A stretch of 64,000 bases of DNA from Mycteria americana (taxonomy: Eukaryota; Chordata; Aves; Ciconiiformes; Ciconiidae), in contig NC_134396.1 in assembly GCF_035582795.1 (NCBI RefSeq), positions 31,663,683-31,727,682 on the forward strand. Reading direction: 5' to 3'. The notes beneath the pieces are model-generated. The model worked only from the letters and a program-made list of their open reading frames with translations. It did not search any database and had not been told where the DNA came from. Below are positions 39,501 to 50,660 of this stretch, piece by piece. How positions within the stretch are numbered: position 1 is the first letter of the stretch; each line of letters opens with the position of its first letter. The position numbers and the translations under genes were made by a program.

Positions 39501-42500
39501 TGAAAGAGGTCGGGGGAGGTGGTGGGGTGGTGTTTCTAGTCCAAGTTCAGAGGGACAGAATTTGCCGCTTCACTCATTCATCAATCTGAAATGGTACACC
39601 TTTGCTGGAAACACCTAAACTATTGGCTTGTATTCTGTATTATCATGATGTTTTAGAACCCTGTTTGTAGACTGATTGTCCGCAGCGGACTGTGGTGGTC
39701 TTAAATCTATTAACAGTTTACTGTTCACAAACAAGGGGAAAGCACCATTTATTACGGCTGCTGCATGTCTGTTTAAAACAGTAGTGGTCAATGTGATGAA
39801 AATACATATTTGCTAGAGGTTTATTTGTTCTTTTTCTTACATTATTCTTAAATGACTCATCTGGTGGTGAAATTGCATATTACAGTTGAGCTGATCTAAT
39901 GCCTTGCAGCTACTGAAAGAAGGTCACATTCTTCTCATCCTTAGCTATACAGTCCTGCTGGCTCTTACGCTCTTTGGAACTTTTGAAGTTATTCAAAACA
40001 GCATAAAAGTATTCGTTTCCCATCTTTGGGAGCACTGATCAGCTGTCATAGTGGTTCAACCCTGAAAGTTAACTTCACCCCTAATTACCACTGATGATGT
40101 AGTTTTTTGTCTTCCCTAAATAATGAATCTTTGGCCTATATGTGGAATTCTGAAGATCCATGCTTAGCTTACGATAGTAATCATTCTTAGCATCTAATGC
40201 TCATGTGGTCTTTCCTATTTATATAAGATATTTGGCAAAGAGGTGTATATGCATTAGACTTGATAACAGTATTAGATTTTAGACAGCAAAATTGTGTTGC
40301 TCAGCTGCTGTAATCTTCATCTTTGCTGGGCAAGTTACCAGTTATAAGTTTCCTTGTTGGCATGGAAGAGGATACTGCTAACCTGACTCTGAATTTCAGT
40401 CAGTTCAGTTGAAGTCCAAGCATTCCTTTCTGCCAGATCTAATTGTGGGCTTGGGATGTCTATTAAGGTTTTAGGGACTTTTGGGATCTTTCGTTTTAGT
40501 CTTAAGTGGCTGTTCCCAGTTAGCCTTCTGAAATGGACATGTTTGCCTTCCTCAAACGGGAAGAAAAAGCAATGACCAATATGAGCTGAAGATACCAGTT
40601 AAGGAAGAGTGGTAAGAAAGAAGGATTTTGCAAATTAGTTCTTGACTGTAGTCTTAATTTAATTAATTTTTGTTTTCAGTTGATAAAAGCATGAGGATTT
40701 TGCTAATGTGCTTACAGCTTAGATCTACCTTCTTTTTCTGTGGTTGGTTTATTGTTAGGAAGACAAATACTATATTCAGTGTCAAGCCAACTACTACAGT
40801 GGGCTCCTAGATGTGGTACAATGACTTAAGTCTTCTGTATACAATGTGGTATCTGCTGATTTTTATACATGTAAAAAACCTTAATTCTCTTAAATTGTGA
40901 ATTTCTGTTGCTGTGCATAGAGTTGCATAACGTGTAGAGAATGTGTCAAGGCGTAACTGTGGTCGCTATAAGTATTTGAAATTAATTAGAGTGCATTATT
41001 CCATTGAGGAAGCTCTAATTTGAAAATAAAGTGACCCTGGAGTAGTTAAACTACAATGGCTCCAAGGCTGCTGCAGTCCTTGCATGGAAAATTGTGCTTT
41101 TTCTTGTATGGGTAAGGTTCTTGTTGCTGGTATATTTTTCTAGTGTTTCGATGAGTTCTGGATATAATGACAGATGGCAGAGGTGATCACTGGTGATGTA
41201 CAGACACACTTCATTTCTTACATGTTTTGGAAGAGCAAAAACTGTGAAAAGCATAGTCTGTTTTCCTGCCTCTGGAAAGCATACCAAAATTTTCAGGTAG
41301 TCTAGAGCCACAGGACACACATTACTTCCCTTTGATGTCTGATGGGAGGGGAAACAACACTAGGGTGGTATCTTGTGGAGGAGGCAGGAGCAGCTGGTTG
41401 CTGACTTGCTGTTTCCTGCAGCTGGAGACTCTCAGAGCACAGGGTCAGTAGCCTTGGTTTGACAGCCCTTCAGTAGCAGCAGTCCCACTTACGAATATTT
41501 GAGAAAGTTCAGTTGAAATAATATAAAATCACTTTGTACCCAAGTCAGAGTAGGTCAGTTTAAAAAAGCTTTAATTAACACCGGTAGAATTCATGCTAAT
41601 AATTGGCTAATCTCTACTTTCTGGAAATAATGTAATTTTAGGTAAATCTTGACACTTTGAGAAGGCTGCTTAATTGCAGTTGTTGAATGCCTTAGGATAA
41701 AAACAGTTAAGCATTTTATCTTTAAATCAGTGGTCAGAAGTAAGATTTGACCTACCCATCTTTTCCAGAACCGTCTTTTCAACTCAATGTTGAACAGTAA
41801 ATGCCCTGCCCCTATGGAAAAAAGTGAAGTGCATCACATTTAGTTAAAAATGTTATATTCTTATAACATAACTTACATCATACATCTTTTGCTGGAAGGA
41901 TGGAATTGTAAAGGACTGCAGTACTTAGTTTTGAAGTATAAATTACTAAAGCCGGAAAGGGAGGTTTTCAAGCTTGAATATGGAGAGGGATTGGTCTTTT
42001 ATATTAAATTGGGAATTCCTTTTGGAACTGGTCAAAAGTACATGAATATACTTTGTGCTGGGAAAAAAAAAATACAGGGAGGTGTGTATTCCCTTATAGC
42101 TCAGAAAAAAATCCTTTCTAATCTACTCAGATCTCTTATTTTCTTTACCTTGCTTTTGGGGAAATTTTCATTGTTAAAGAAAAATATTCTGAGGATAATA
42201 CAAATTGACTGGGAGCATATGGAGAATGCTAGAATGCTTAACCCACAACTTTTGTTGGCCAACGTGGGGGTTTCTTGGTGGGGTGTTTTGTTATTGTGGT
42301 GGGGTTTTGGTTTGGGTTGTGTTTTTGTTTTGTTTTTGTTTGCTTGTTTTGTGGTGTTTTTTTCTTTTTTAACCAAAATAAAAATGCATTTCTTAAAGAA
42401 ATTTATGCCCGTGTTATCAGGGCTTTTTCCCTGCTTTTTTTTTTTTTGATTGACTGCATATATCTGGTTGATAATTATTCATTATATCTGGAGACAGTTG

Positions 42501-45500
42501 ATGAGCGCAGGATACTGCTGCTCTAATACAGGTTGCTTTTGTATTATTTTTTTACTGATAAAATGAAATATAAATATGACATGAAGAAGGTAAAAAATGT
42601 TATTTCAAAGACTTTACCACAGATGTTTTCTATTCACCAGACAAAAGAGTGCACTTTCTATAACCTGGTAGATTGCTTGCAGTTTATGAAGTGTTGGATG
42701 ATAGGTGTTTTATGGGACAGACGTGACCTCTGTTGTCTCTGGAAGAAAATGGCTTCATTTTTTATTACAAACTGATTTTACAGGACTGTGGGAAAAGCTG
42801 CTTTCTATACTTTAATGCTGTTTTTTTATCACTTTTTCAAATAAGAGTTAACTTAATTGGTCATGTCCACCCACAAATTTTATTTTACAAAGACGTGTTT
42901 ACTTAAGATAATTGCAATACTCCAGATGTTACTAACTTAAAATGACATCTAGTGCAAAACTAATATGCTTTGCAAAATGGAATTTATTTTTTTAAATCTA
43001 AAAGCATCCTTTCAGTTGGCATCTGAAAAATGCTTTTGTTCTACTGTGTTTCAAAACCCCTATGATTGTGGTTCAGAAAAGACAGAAAAGTCTAGAATGA
43101 GAACAAATGTTTCCAATAAAATTCATGGAACTGCTGTTACTCTTTTTTTTAATAGAAAAAAATGACCCAGAAAGGCTTAGCTTTACTGAATATAGTAAAT
43201 CACAAATCTAATTAATCTTACAAAAGAATCTTGTGCATTTTCTTTTCAGTTGAGAAATAGTTGGGGAAAATGGTAAAAAGTGGGAAAAGAAAATTTTAAA
43301 ATTAAAAAGGCAGTTACTTTGTGGTGATAATTTGTGTGTCTGAGCAAAATTTTTTTTGTCAGTTCATAAATAGATGGGTGGTCTGAAGTGTTATGAACTA
43401 GATAAAAGTAGCTTTTGCAAGGACTTTATCAACAAAACAATGGATGTTGTTGAAAGTCTTTGCTTTGTTTCTAGGTAGTAGATAAGCGATTAGTTGAAAC
43501 TGACTTGTGCTGATTTCCATATTTTGCAGATGTTCTGAAATTAACTCATGTAAGCTTTATCCCTGGATTCATCAGTTTAGCAATAACAGAAGATCTGCTG
43601 ATCAGATACGTCCAATTTATTTCCCTGATGTTGATCCTCACAGTCTTCCTTCTGGTTCAAACTTCTCTATGACAGCAGGGGATTTTCAAGAAATTTATTC
43701 AGAGTGCAGTGAGTAAATGTAAACTTCTAGGCTATCCATGTAACCGTATCTTGAGAGTATTTGTTATGGGACAGATAACAATTACAAATAGAAGGGAACT
43801 GTATCTACAAGGATTGAGCAAAAAGTACTAACTGTAGCAAGATTTTGTTAGTCCAAATCAGCTTTTCTTTTCTTCTTAGTTATAAAAAAAAAAATGGACA
43901 TCTCCTTGCCTAACAGATCTTTGCTGCAGTAGTCTTTTTCAGAATAAGACAGCATACTAATATTATAGAAAAATTTACTTGATCTAGAAAAAGTGATGTT
44001 ACAAAGGGAACAGTGTAACTAGTCACTTGTCTTCTTTAGTGTAAAAAATAGAAATATGAGGGATTTTTGTTGAGCCATTTCCCTTTGTAAAAGCAAAGCA
44101 AACTTTCAGTAGTAGTAAATTGTAAATGAAACAAATATATATTTATTGACTGTCAGTAGTAGATACTTCAGAGGCACATTATGGGGATGATAATTATCAA
44201 AGATTGAGACTTCTGTCAGTACAAATAACCTTATCTTTTCTTGTGATAACAGGTTAGTTGTGCTGTCCTCATTGCAGCTGTGAAGTAATGTTTTATGACT
44301 AATGTAATGTTGAATTAACCTGCAGAAGACGATCTTTAATGCCTACTCTACCAATTACATATTTAGGGTTTGACCAAGGGTAGCACTTACCCCGTTCTTT
44401 TATATGTAGTCTAATATTCTAATATATGCCTATTTAGAAATGACTATTTTTTCCTTACACAGTGTTGGATTATCACCTCAGACATCTATTTTCTGTTTCC
44501 ACGTTTCTGTCCCTGTTAGACCCATAGCAATTTTTCACCAGCATTGTATAGCTATTGATCTGCCCTTTATTGTGCAGCTAGACTTCCAGATATTTTCTTG
44601 TAGGAGCCTTCCCTATAGTTGCTTAATTTTCTGAAGGTTCTGTTTTACATTAGAACATCTGATACTGGCATAAATTGAGGCTTTTAATTTTTTTATTTAC
44701 AGAACTTAAAACTTTTGCAATTTCAAGGATACATGTTTAGAGAAAAACAGGGAGACTCACGCTTTAAAAGGTAGACTTTGAAAGATCCTGCTTGTTAAAT
44801 TCACTAGTAAAAAACAGCTGGACAAATACTCAGATACTGAATAAAATGTTTTAAAGCTATGTGATTTGTGAAAGTACACTTTTGTGTACAGACTTGTATT
44901 GTTCTAGATATTAACTAGAGAGGCCCAAAGTCACTGACTGTTTTTGCAGTCGTATTTCTAACAGTTGTGGTAATGAAGTTCATAGGACAGGTGAGTAATA
45001 TCACACTTGGGCCTTCATTTATATAAAATGTGTTATAATATCTACATTTTATAGGCTATAAATAGATCTCATTTTATATAACATGTATGAACAATTTTAT
45101 AAAATTAACAAATAATACGTGTAATATTTTAGAGTGTGTATGTGTGTATACACACACACACTTATGTGTGCGTGTATATATATACATATATATATATAGG
45201 TCACACAAACCCAAACTTAACTGTTGTTAACATAAACCAAAATATTTTATTTACTTGTAAACGAAATAAAGAGCCTTCAGTTGTTAGCTGAAGGTAATGC
45301 GGAGTGTATAAACAAATAATGGGGTTAAATTATGAACTTTTTACAGGGGTAGAAACATTGAAACTAATCTTTGTATAATTTTCTCTTTTTATGCAGATAC
45401 ATGGGACTGTATAGCAACCTGCTTTTTCATAGATACAGCGCATAATGTTATTGATTACATTGATACTATATGGAAAATACTAAAGCCTGGAGGCATATGG

Positions 45501-46874
45501 ATAAATGTAGGCAAGTGTGACCAATCTCTCTTCCTGCCACCCCTGACTTATGTTTGATCATGTGACAGGCATCTAGTACTTTAAAATAGTTGCCGGGATG
45601 AATGTGTCTGTGCTGAAAACTCTGTAGAGCTAGAAACATCTAGGGCTTGGAAATTATCTCAGATGTGTTCAGAATATGTCCAGATGTTTTGTAGTTACAA
45701 TCACATCAACACCACGTGATTTTTAAATAGAGAAGTAAATCTTCCCAGTGGCAGGTTTTGCATTCACGCATCAAACATTTGTTATTTGACAAATGTAGTG
45801 TCCTGTATTCTTTTTTGCTATTTTCTAAGAAAATATAACTTGTTCTGTGTGTAAATACATCCTTGCATTTTTTTCTTAATCTGTTGTCTAATTTATACTG
45901 TGCTTCTAAGCAGAAGTTTGGGGAATGAGATTTAGGTATGCCTTGGCTCAAAAGGAGAGACACTTAAGTCTCCAACAGCAGACAAAACTCAGGAGTTAAA
46001 CATTTTGTATAGTAGAAACTGGTCAGTCACTGCTCAGTCAGTCACTATACCAGTCCTGGCGAGGCACAGGATGCAAGCAGAGCTCCTAAGTACACCACAG
46101 CATGTCCTGCCTTCTGTTCTATAGAGACGGCTGTGAATCTGGTAGAATTGAATTGAATAAGCAGCAATTACTGAACTGTAAATTGAATAAGCAGCTGAAC
46201 GGATTTGTTTTCATTTTGCATTGACTCTGAAATTCGTTATAAAAATCATATTCGAGTTACAGAAATACGTTATTTTGTCTGTATTTGAATGTGAGTCTGG
46301 ATATAAGCCTTTGCACTTTCAGTATGTGCTTTTGATTTGTAAAACATTTTAGTCTTTTTAATAGCCATTTCCATTGTATCTTTGTACTCTAGGTCCTCTC
46401 CTTTACCACTTTGAAAACTTAGGAAATGAACTTTCTATAGAATTAAGCTATGAGGATATAAAAAATGTTATACTGCAATATGGATTCCATATAGAGGTAA
46501 GAAGCGTAGTTTGCAATTATTAGTATGGGTATAAACCAAACAAACGCCTTCGAATAAACCTTTACCTTAAATTTAGTTCAACATAATGGCATATACTGAT
46601 AACTTCTAGGAGAATTAAATGTTTGTGTGTTGCAAATTATTTGCTTTCCTCATTTTTTTAGAAAGTATAGATGGGCCTTGAAATCTAGTAAGTATATAGC
46701 AATTTCTTACTAAGAGGAACTTGTATAGTTCTTGCAGAGAAGGTGTTTTGAAAACTGCTGCTTTTTTTTCAGGTGGAGAAGGAATCTGTACTGTCAACTT
46801 ACACTGTGAATGAACTCTCCATGATGAAATACTACTATGAATGTGTGTTGTTTGTGGTGAGAAAACCAGAATAG
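27005..46874 (+). CDS. CARNMT1: CARNMT1, carnosine N-methyltransferase 1
   Basis: This SAM-dependent enzyme methylates carnosine to anserine, an abundant dipeptide of bird muscle, and N1-methylates histidine in some proteins. Coding exons are 27005-27330, 30112-30307, 31297-31460, 38619-38759, 43530-43708, 45397-45510, 46393-46496 and 46773-46874; phases agree throughout, giving 441 codons (human 409). The first ~95 residues are Ala/Arg/Pro/Glu-rich and poorly conserved. The N2227-family catalytic region then runs from [19 protein letters not shown] to the end. The SAM loop [12 protein letters not shown] lies at residues 238-249. Asp348, His379, Tyr428 and Tyr430 match human residues 316, 347, 396 and 398, which I recall as substrate-site residues. 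All introns are GT-AG except the sixth, which is GC-AG. ATG 27005 was chosen as the island-core start. In-frame ATGs exist upstream (26654, 26900) and downstream (27090), so the exact N-terminus is uncertain. Confidence 0.96.
27331..30111 (+). other. CARNMT1 intron 1
   Basis: Begins in the CpG island and becomes AT-rich after 27700. It holds a likely CR1 tail at 28285-28370 and a 19-bp tandem duplication at 28540-28578. No other gene is seen. Confidence 0.8.
28285..28370 (+). mobile_element. Probable CR1 LINE 3' end fragment
   Basis: The run GAGTGGGAGGTTGGTCTAGATGACACTTTGATGTC, followed by TCTTCCAAATGGAATTCT, matches the typical CR1 3' terminus (GGTTGGACTAGATGA...CCTTCCAACC...GATTCT). It is short and diverged. 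Confidence 0.6.
31100..31200 (-). repeat. Possible tRNA-derived SINE remnant
   Basis: On the minus strand, TTAGCTGACAAAGC resembles a pol III A box, and GGCTCAAATCC, about 39 bases later, fits the B box GGTTCRANTCC with one mismatch. The T-arm does not pair well and no tail was recognised. It could be an old SINE or chance. Confidence 0.25.
31220..31233 (+). repeat. C14 homopolymer
   Basis: Fourteen C residues 63 bp upstream of the CARNMT1 exon at 31297, just beyond the polypyrimidine tract of its acceptor. Confidence 0.85.
31461..38618 (+). other. CARNMT1 intron 3 (7.2 kb)
   Basis: AT-rich intron without a recognisable second gene. Small open frames on the minus strand (36661-36900 and 37678-38055) match nothing I know and lack supporting context. 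A near-perfect palindrome lies at 35162-35184. Confidence 0.75.
35162..35184. repeat. 23-bp near-perfect palindrome
   Basis: AGTTGTCTTTT and its exact reverse complement AAAAGACAACT are separated by one A. It could form a small hairpin in the pre-mRNA. It lies in CARNMT1 intron 3 and no function is evident. Confidence 0.7.
38760..43529 (+). other. CARNMT1 intron 4 (4.8 kb)
   Basis: AT-rich with a T/G-rich low-complexity stretch near 42260-42440. A 199-codon open frame at 41850-42449 ends in this T/G-rich run and has no similarity that I recognise. Confidence 0.75.
42260..42445 (+). repeat. T/G-rich low-complexity stretch
   Basis: Long runs of GGGGTTTT, TTTTGTTTTTG and poly-T words within CARNMT1 intron 4. 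A similar GGTTGGTTGG/poly-T patch lies at 51496-51540 in the C9orf40-homologue intron. Confidence 0.75.
45133..45198. repeat. Compound dinucleotide microsatellite (TG/CA/TA)
   Basis: Alternating TG, then CA, then TG and TA runs. The first part, TGTGTGTATACACACACA, is self-complementary and could extrude a cruciform. It is in CARNMT1 intron 5, about 200 bp before the exon at 45397. Confidence 0.9.
45509..45516 (+). promoter_or_regulatory. Non-canonical GC splice donor of CARNMT1 intron 6
   Basis: The exon ends AG and the intron begins GCAAGT. Only this junction joins ...IWINV to GPLLYHF in frame with the acceptor at 46391-46392. Nearby GT dinucleotides (45507, 45515) break the frame. AG/GCAAGT is the strong consensus form of the minor GC-AG intron class. 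Confidence 0.9.
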
Positions 46875-46930
46875 AACTGGTCTGAATAGGTTAATCAGAA
46901 AAAAAAGTTGGCTTGAAAGCTAGAAATGAG

Positions 46931-46936
46931 AATAAA
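46931..46936 (+). promoter_or_regulatory. Candidate CARNMT1 polyadenylation signal
   Basis: AATAAA 57 bp after the CARNMT1 stop, followed by TGGGTGATGTCTGG, a GT-rich element. It would give a very short 3' UTR. A second AATAAA at 48739-48744 could end a longer form. Confidence 0.5.
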
Positions 46937-49735
46937 ATGGACTGGGTGATGTCTGGACACAACCTCAAATCAGTGGTGCCTTCTTATTCCTCATAGGATT
47001 GATTTAGATAGTGTCTATTTTCTTAATATCTCTATTGCTATCCAGACATGTACTATGCCATGCATATTTGTAATATACTTGTGAAAATGGAGGAGGAAGT
47101 GTTCACATACACTGTCTTTGTGCTTTGGAATGATTAAACATAAAAGCAAAAACGTTTTCTCGTGATTAAAATTTTGTTTGCCATAACCAGGCTAATTCTC
47201 TGCATATGCTGCCTCATTTTTCATAGATTTATAATGATTTTCTTTTTTCTACTTTCTGATGTTAGGAATGCATAGAGGTGCTTACTGTACTAGCTGTGTC
47301 ACATTTAGAGAAGTATTTCTAAACATATACTTAAATTATTAAGTCTGAGATGGTTGGAAAGTGATAAAATTATTCTTGATAGATACAGTAGCCATCAACA
47401 CTGTTACAGCATTTTCTGTGGAACTGAAACGAAGTACATTATTATACAAATTCTAATCTTTGACTGTACCACTTTTAACAATTTAATCAAAACACAGAAC
47501 CTATAGACAATTTGAAATACTATGTGAAAGCAGAGTACTGAGTGGAGAAAAAGCAGCATGTCACAGAGAAGCAGTCTGTTAACCTTAGTTCAGGAATAAC
47601 ACCAATTTTGATTAACCTCTTAGTGTTGAAACTGAAATATTAGATGCTTTGCTGTCTTAAAATACATTGATTTTGAGTCCCCTACTTACTGCTTAAACCA
47701 AAACAGTGAAGCAGTATTTTTTGTTAAACGTAATTAACATAAAGTCATGTTACATCTTGAGCTCTGTTCTTGTTTTAAAGTTGATAATGTAGCTGAGTTA
47801 TCCATGCCATGTGTAGGTAATGCAACAGAAAAATCTTTGTTTCTCAAAGGGGGGGGGAAAAGTTACATGTAAATAATATGTAACCTAATTTCTCTACCTG
47901 TAACCTAATTATCTGTACTGGAGTCAGCATATGCAGGCCAGTTGGTAGACAATTTCCTTGTAACTTCAGGCACTTTACCCTTGTGACTTAGTGACTTCTT
48001 GGTTCCTTATCCTAATGTTTTTTTTTTTCCTGGCAGATGTGGCTTAGGTGAATATTTAATCTACAAACCGTGATACTATACAAGAGGCTGAATCTTCTGC
48101 CACTTAGAAGTTATGTACATGAGAAAACATTAATTAATAATCACTGTGCTGAGAGGAGGTGTCGTGTTAGCCATTTCATTTTATTAATATATTGGTTACT
48201 TAAAGTACCATTTTCAGAAATCTCTTCAAAATATAAAAACATTATGATAAAGAATCAAGGGGTTTTTCATATTTGGTCATAATGGCACTGGACAATAGCT
48301 TGTTTGTTTCCCATTATTTCTAGTCCCTTTTTACGTGGCGATGTCTTAATCACATGTCTTTAACAGATCTGTTACTGGCTTTTGGATTTTTCCCATTAAG
48401 GCCAGAAATTTGTGCCTTTGTTCCTAAATTGAAAATCTGCTAAGAGGGAAAACACACACTTTTTTTAATAGTTTCAGCACTGAATAAGAGAGCGCATGCT
48501 TGGGTATGTTCAGTACTGTGGCCCTTGCTGCTCAGAATCCTTATTGAGAATAACGGCTTCTGGTCTACAGAAGTTTTCAATTAGAGCTTTGCTTAAACTG
48601 GTCTTATTTGAACTGTCTCTTGCTCCTCAAAGTGCACCACCAAGATTTAGCTCTGTAAATGTACTGTCAAAGTTCTACCCTGCTCTAAGAAAAATGTTTT
48701 TAAAGCTGAAACACTGCCATTGCAACAAGTAGATTAAAAATAAAAGCTGTTGCACACCTGAAAATAATAATTAAAAAGTTTCTTTAATTTCCCTGTTGTA
48801 CTATTTATTTTTAGAGAGACTTTGTGATTCTTTGCTTTCATTTGGATTTTTTTTTTCCTTAGGTAGAATATGATTAGTATTTTACTTGATTTTCATGCTC
48901 CTTGAAGTAAGACAAGGTTAGGTCAATGTCGATTATGGCATTGCCGGGTAGTATATGTATCAGTAATATTGCCCAATTTCTGCTTCCTACCCAGTCTGTA
49001 GTTACACTTGAAATGTGGTGGTCTTGTTTTTCAGAAATAGGCAACTGAACTCCTGCTTTCTGGCTTGAATGTCAATATCCTTGGTTCTGATGGTTTTGTT
49101 CGGCACCCCACGTTGTCACAAATGCCATTCTTTAAGTTGTTTTTCGAAAGTATGTTTTTATTTACTTACGTCAGGCATATAGTGATGTGCTTCTGTTTCT
49201 AATCTGGAAAATGCCAGTTTTCCCCAATGTTTTCCTTTTAAATTATAACAGTTGCATTAAGCGTTGGAAGCAGAATAATCTTGTATGAGTTAGTGGCGTT
49301 ACGTCTGCAGTGCTATTTATGAGTTCTTAAAATTAATCACTTGTATTTTTATGCACAGGGATAATTGTGTATTATGGAATGTGATCACATTCTTCTTTTC
49401 AGTTGTATAGACGGGGGGGCGGGGAACGTTTAAGGTGTTTATCAGGCGAAGCCAAGACCATTTAATTTAGGTCACTATTAAACTGTATGTGGTATCGGGT
49501 GTAAAATAAAATGCTGCGTAATCTTCTTTATATGGAGTAAGTTTGACAAATGTAAAGCGTTCTGTATCTTTATTCGTGTGTATTACACTCTAGAATCGGT
49601 CCCGAAGGTGAGCGGGGGAAGTTTCCGGCTCTGGGTGAACTTCCCGCTACTTCCAGTGCGTGTAATGACTTGATTTTTCCTGGATATTAAAGTTTGCAGT
49701 ATGGCTTGACGTCGCTCGTGTTTGGTTTTATCCTG
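46937..49735 (+). other. CARNMT1 3' flank, no gene seen
   Basis: AT-rich DNA with scattered AATAAA motifs (48739, 49506 region), one G9 run near 47850 and short chance frames only. Part of it may be extended CARNMT1 3' UTR. Confidence 0.6.
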
Positions 49736-49739
49736 CACC

Positions 49740-50660
49740 GCTAGGTAAGCTGTCGGCTTCGGCTGCGGCTTCCGTGCCGGCTCCCGGGCCCTGCCGCGGG
49801 CAGCCCCGCGGCCAGGCGGCAGCAGCAACGTCGGGCGCGCGGCCCTCGCCCCCCGCGCTTCGCGGCCGGCACGCGCTCCTCGCAGCCCGCCTCGCCCCCC
49901 GCCCGTCACTCATCGGCGGGCGGGGCCGAGCACGGCGCAGCGCCCCGCCCCCCCAGCGGTCGTGGGGCCGGCGGCGGCGACCGGGTGCGCATGCGCTCTC
50001 CCCCGCGCGGCTGCGGTGCGTGCACTCGCGGGGGACGCGCGCTCCGCGGAGCCGCCGGCGCTCGGCCCCCTCATGGCCAAGCGGCGCGCGGAGCCGTTAG
50101 TGTGTCACGTGCCCATCAAACGGCTCCTGCGCGAGCCGCCGCCGCCGCCGCCCCCCGCCGCCGCGCCCGAGCGGCGGCCCCGGGGCGAAGCGGCGAGCGC
50201 CGGCCCTGCCGCCCCGAAGCGGAAGCTGGAGGAGGCTGAGGCGCCGCCGGGCAAGCGGCCCGGGCTGCGGGGGAGCAGCCCCCGCGGGGAGCAGGGGGAC
50301 GCGGGGGGCAGGCGGCGGCGGCGCGGCGGGCTCGCGGCGATCCAGGACGAGCGGAGGGCAGAGGGACGCGCCGGTGGCCGGGGCAAAGAGCGGGCCGCCG
50401 TCGCTGAGGTAACGGAGCGGGGCGGGCGCGGCGGGAGGCCTCCTGGGGAGGATGCCGCGGTGCCGCCGTGGGCGGGCCCGGGCTGCGCGCCTCCGGGGAG
50501 AGAAGATCGTGGGCGGTGTTGGTGGCAGCTGAGGCCTTACCGTGGGGCCGCAAGCTCCGCCCGCTGCGCCAGGGCGCGGGTGTCACCCGGGGCGGCTGGC
50601 GGGCCGTGCGGGTCAGCAGAATGTGCGGGTGGAGTCCCCCGGGCCTTGGCCAGGCACAGC
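49740..50660 (+). promoter_or_regulatory. CpG island promoter of the C9orf40 homologue
   Basis: Very CpG-rich DNA with GGGCGGGG and CCGCCCCC boxes around 49915-49960, covering the start codon and all of exon 1. Composition drops to AT-rich within the intron. No TATA box is seen. Confidence 0.85.
49986..49997 (+). promoter_or_regulatory. Consensus NRF1 site
   Basis: TGCGCATGCGCT fits YGCGCAYGCGCR closely, differing only in the last base. It lies 76 bp upstream of the ATG at 50073, a usual distance for NRF1 in CpG promoters. Confidence 0.65.

Noticed and set aside
41850-42449. 199-codon plus-strand open frame in CARNMT1 intron 4
   Set aside because: The second half is translated T/G low-complexity DNA giving Phe/Leu/Val/Gly runs. 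It has no recognisable domain and no promoter or splice context.
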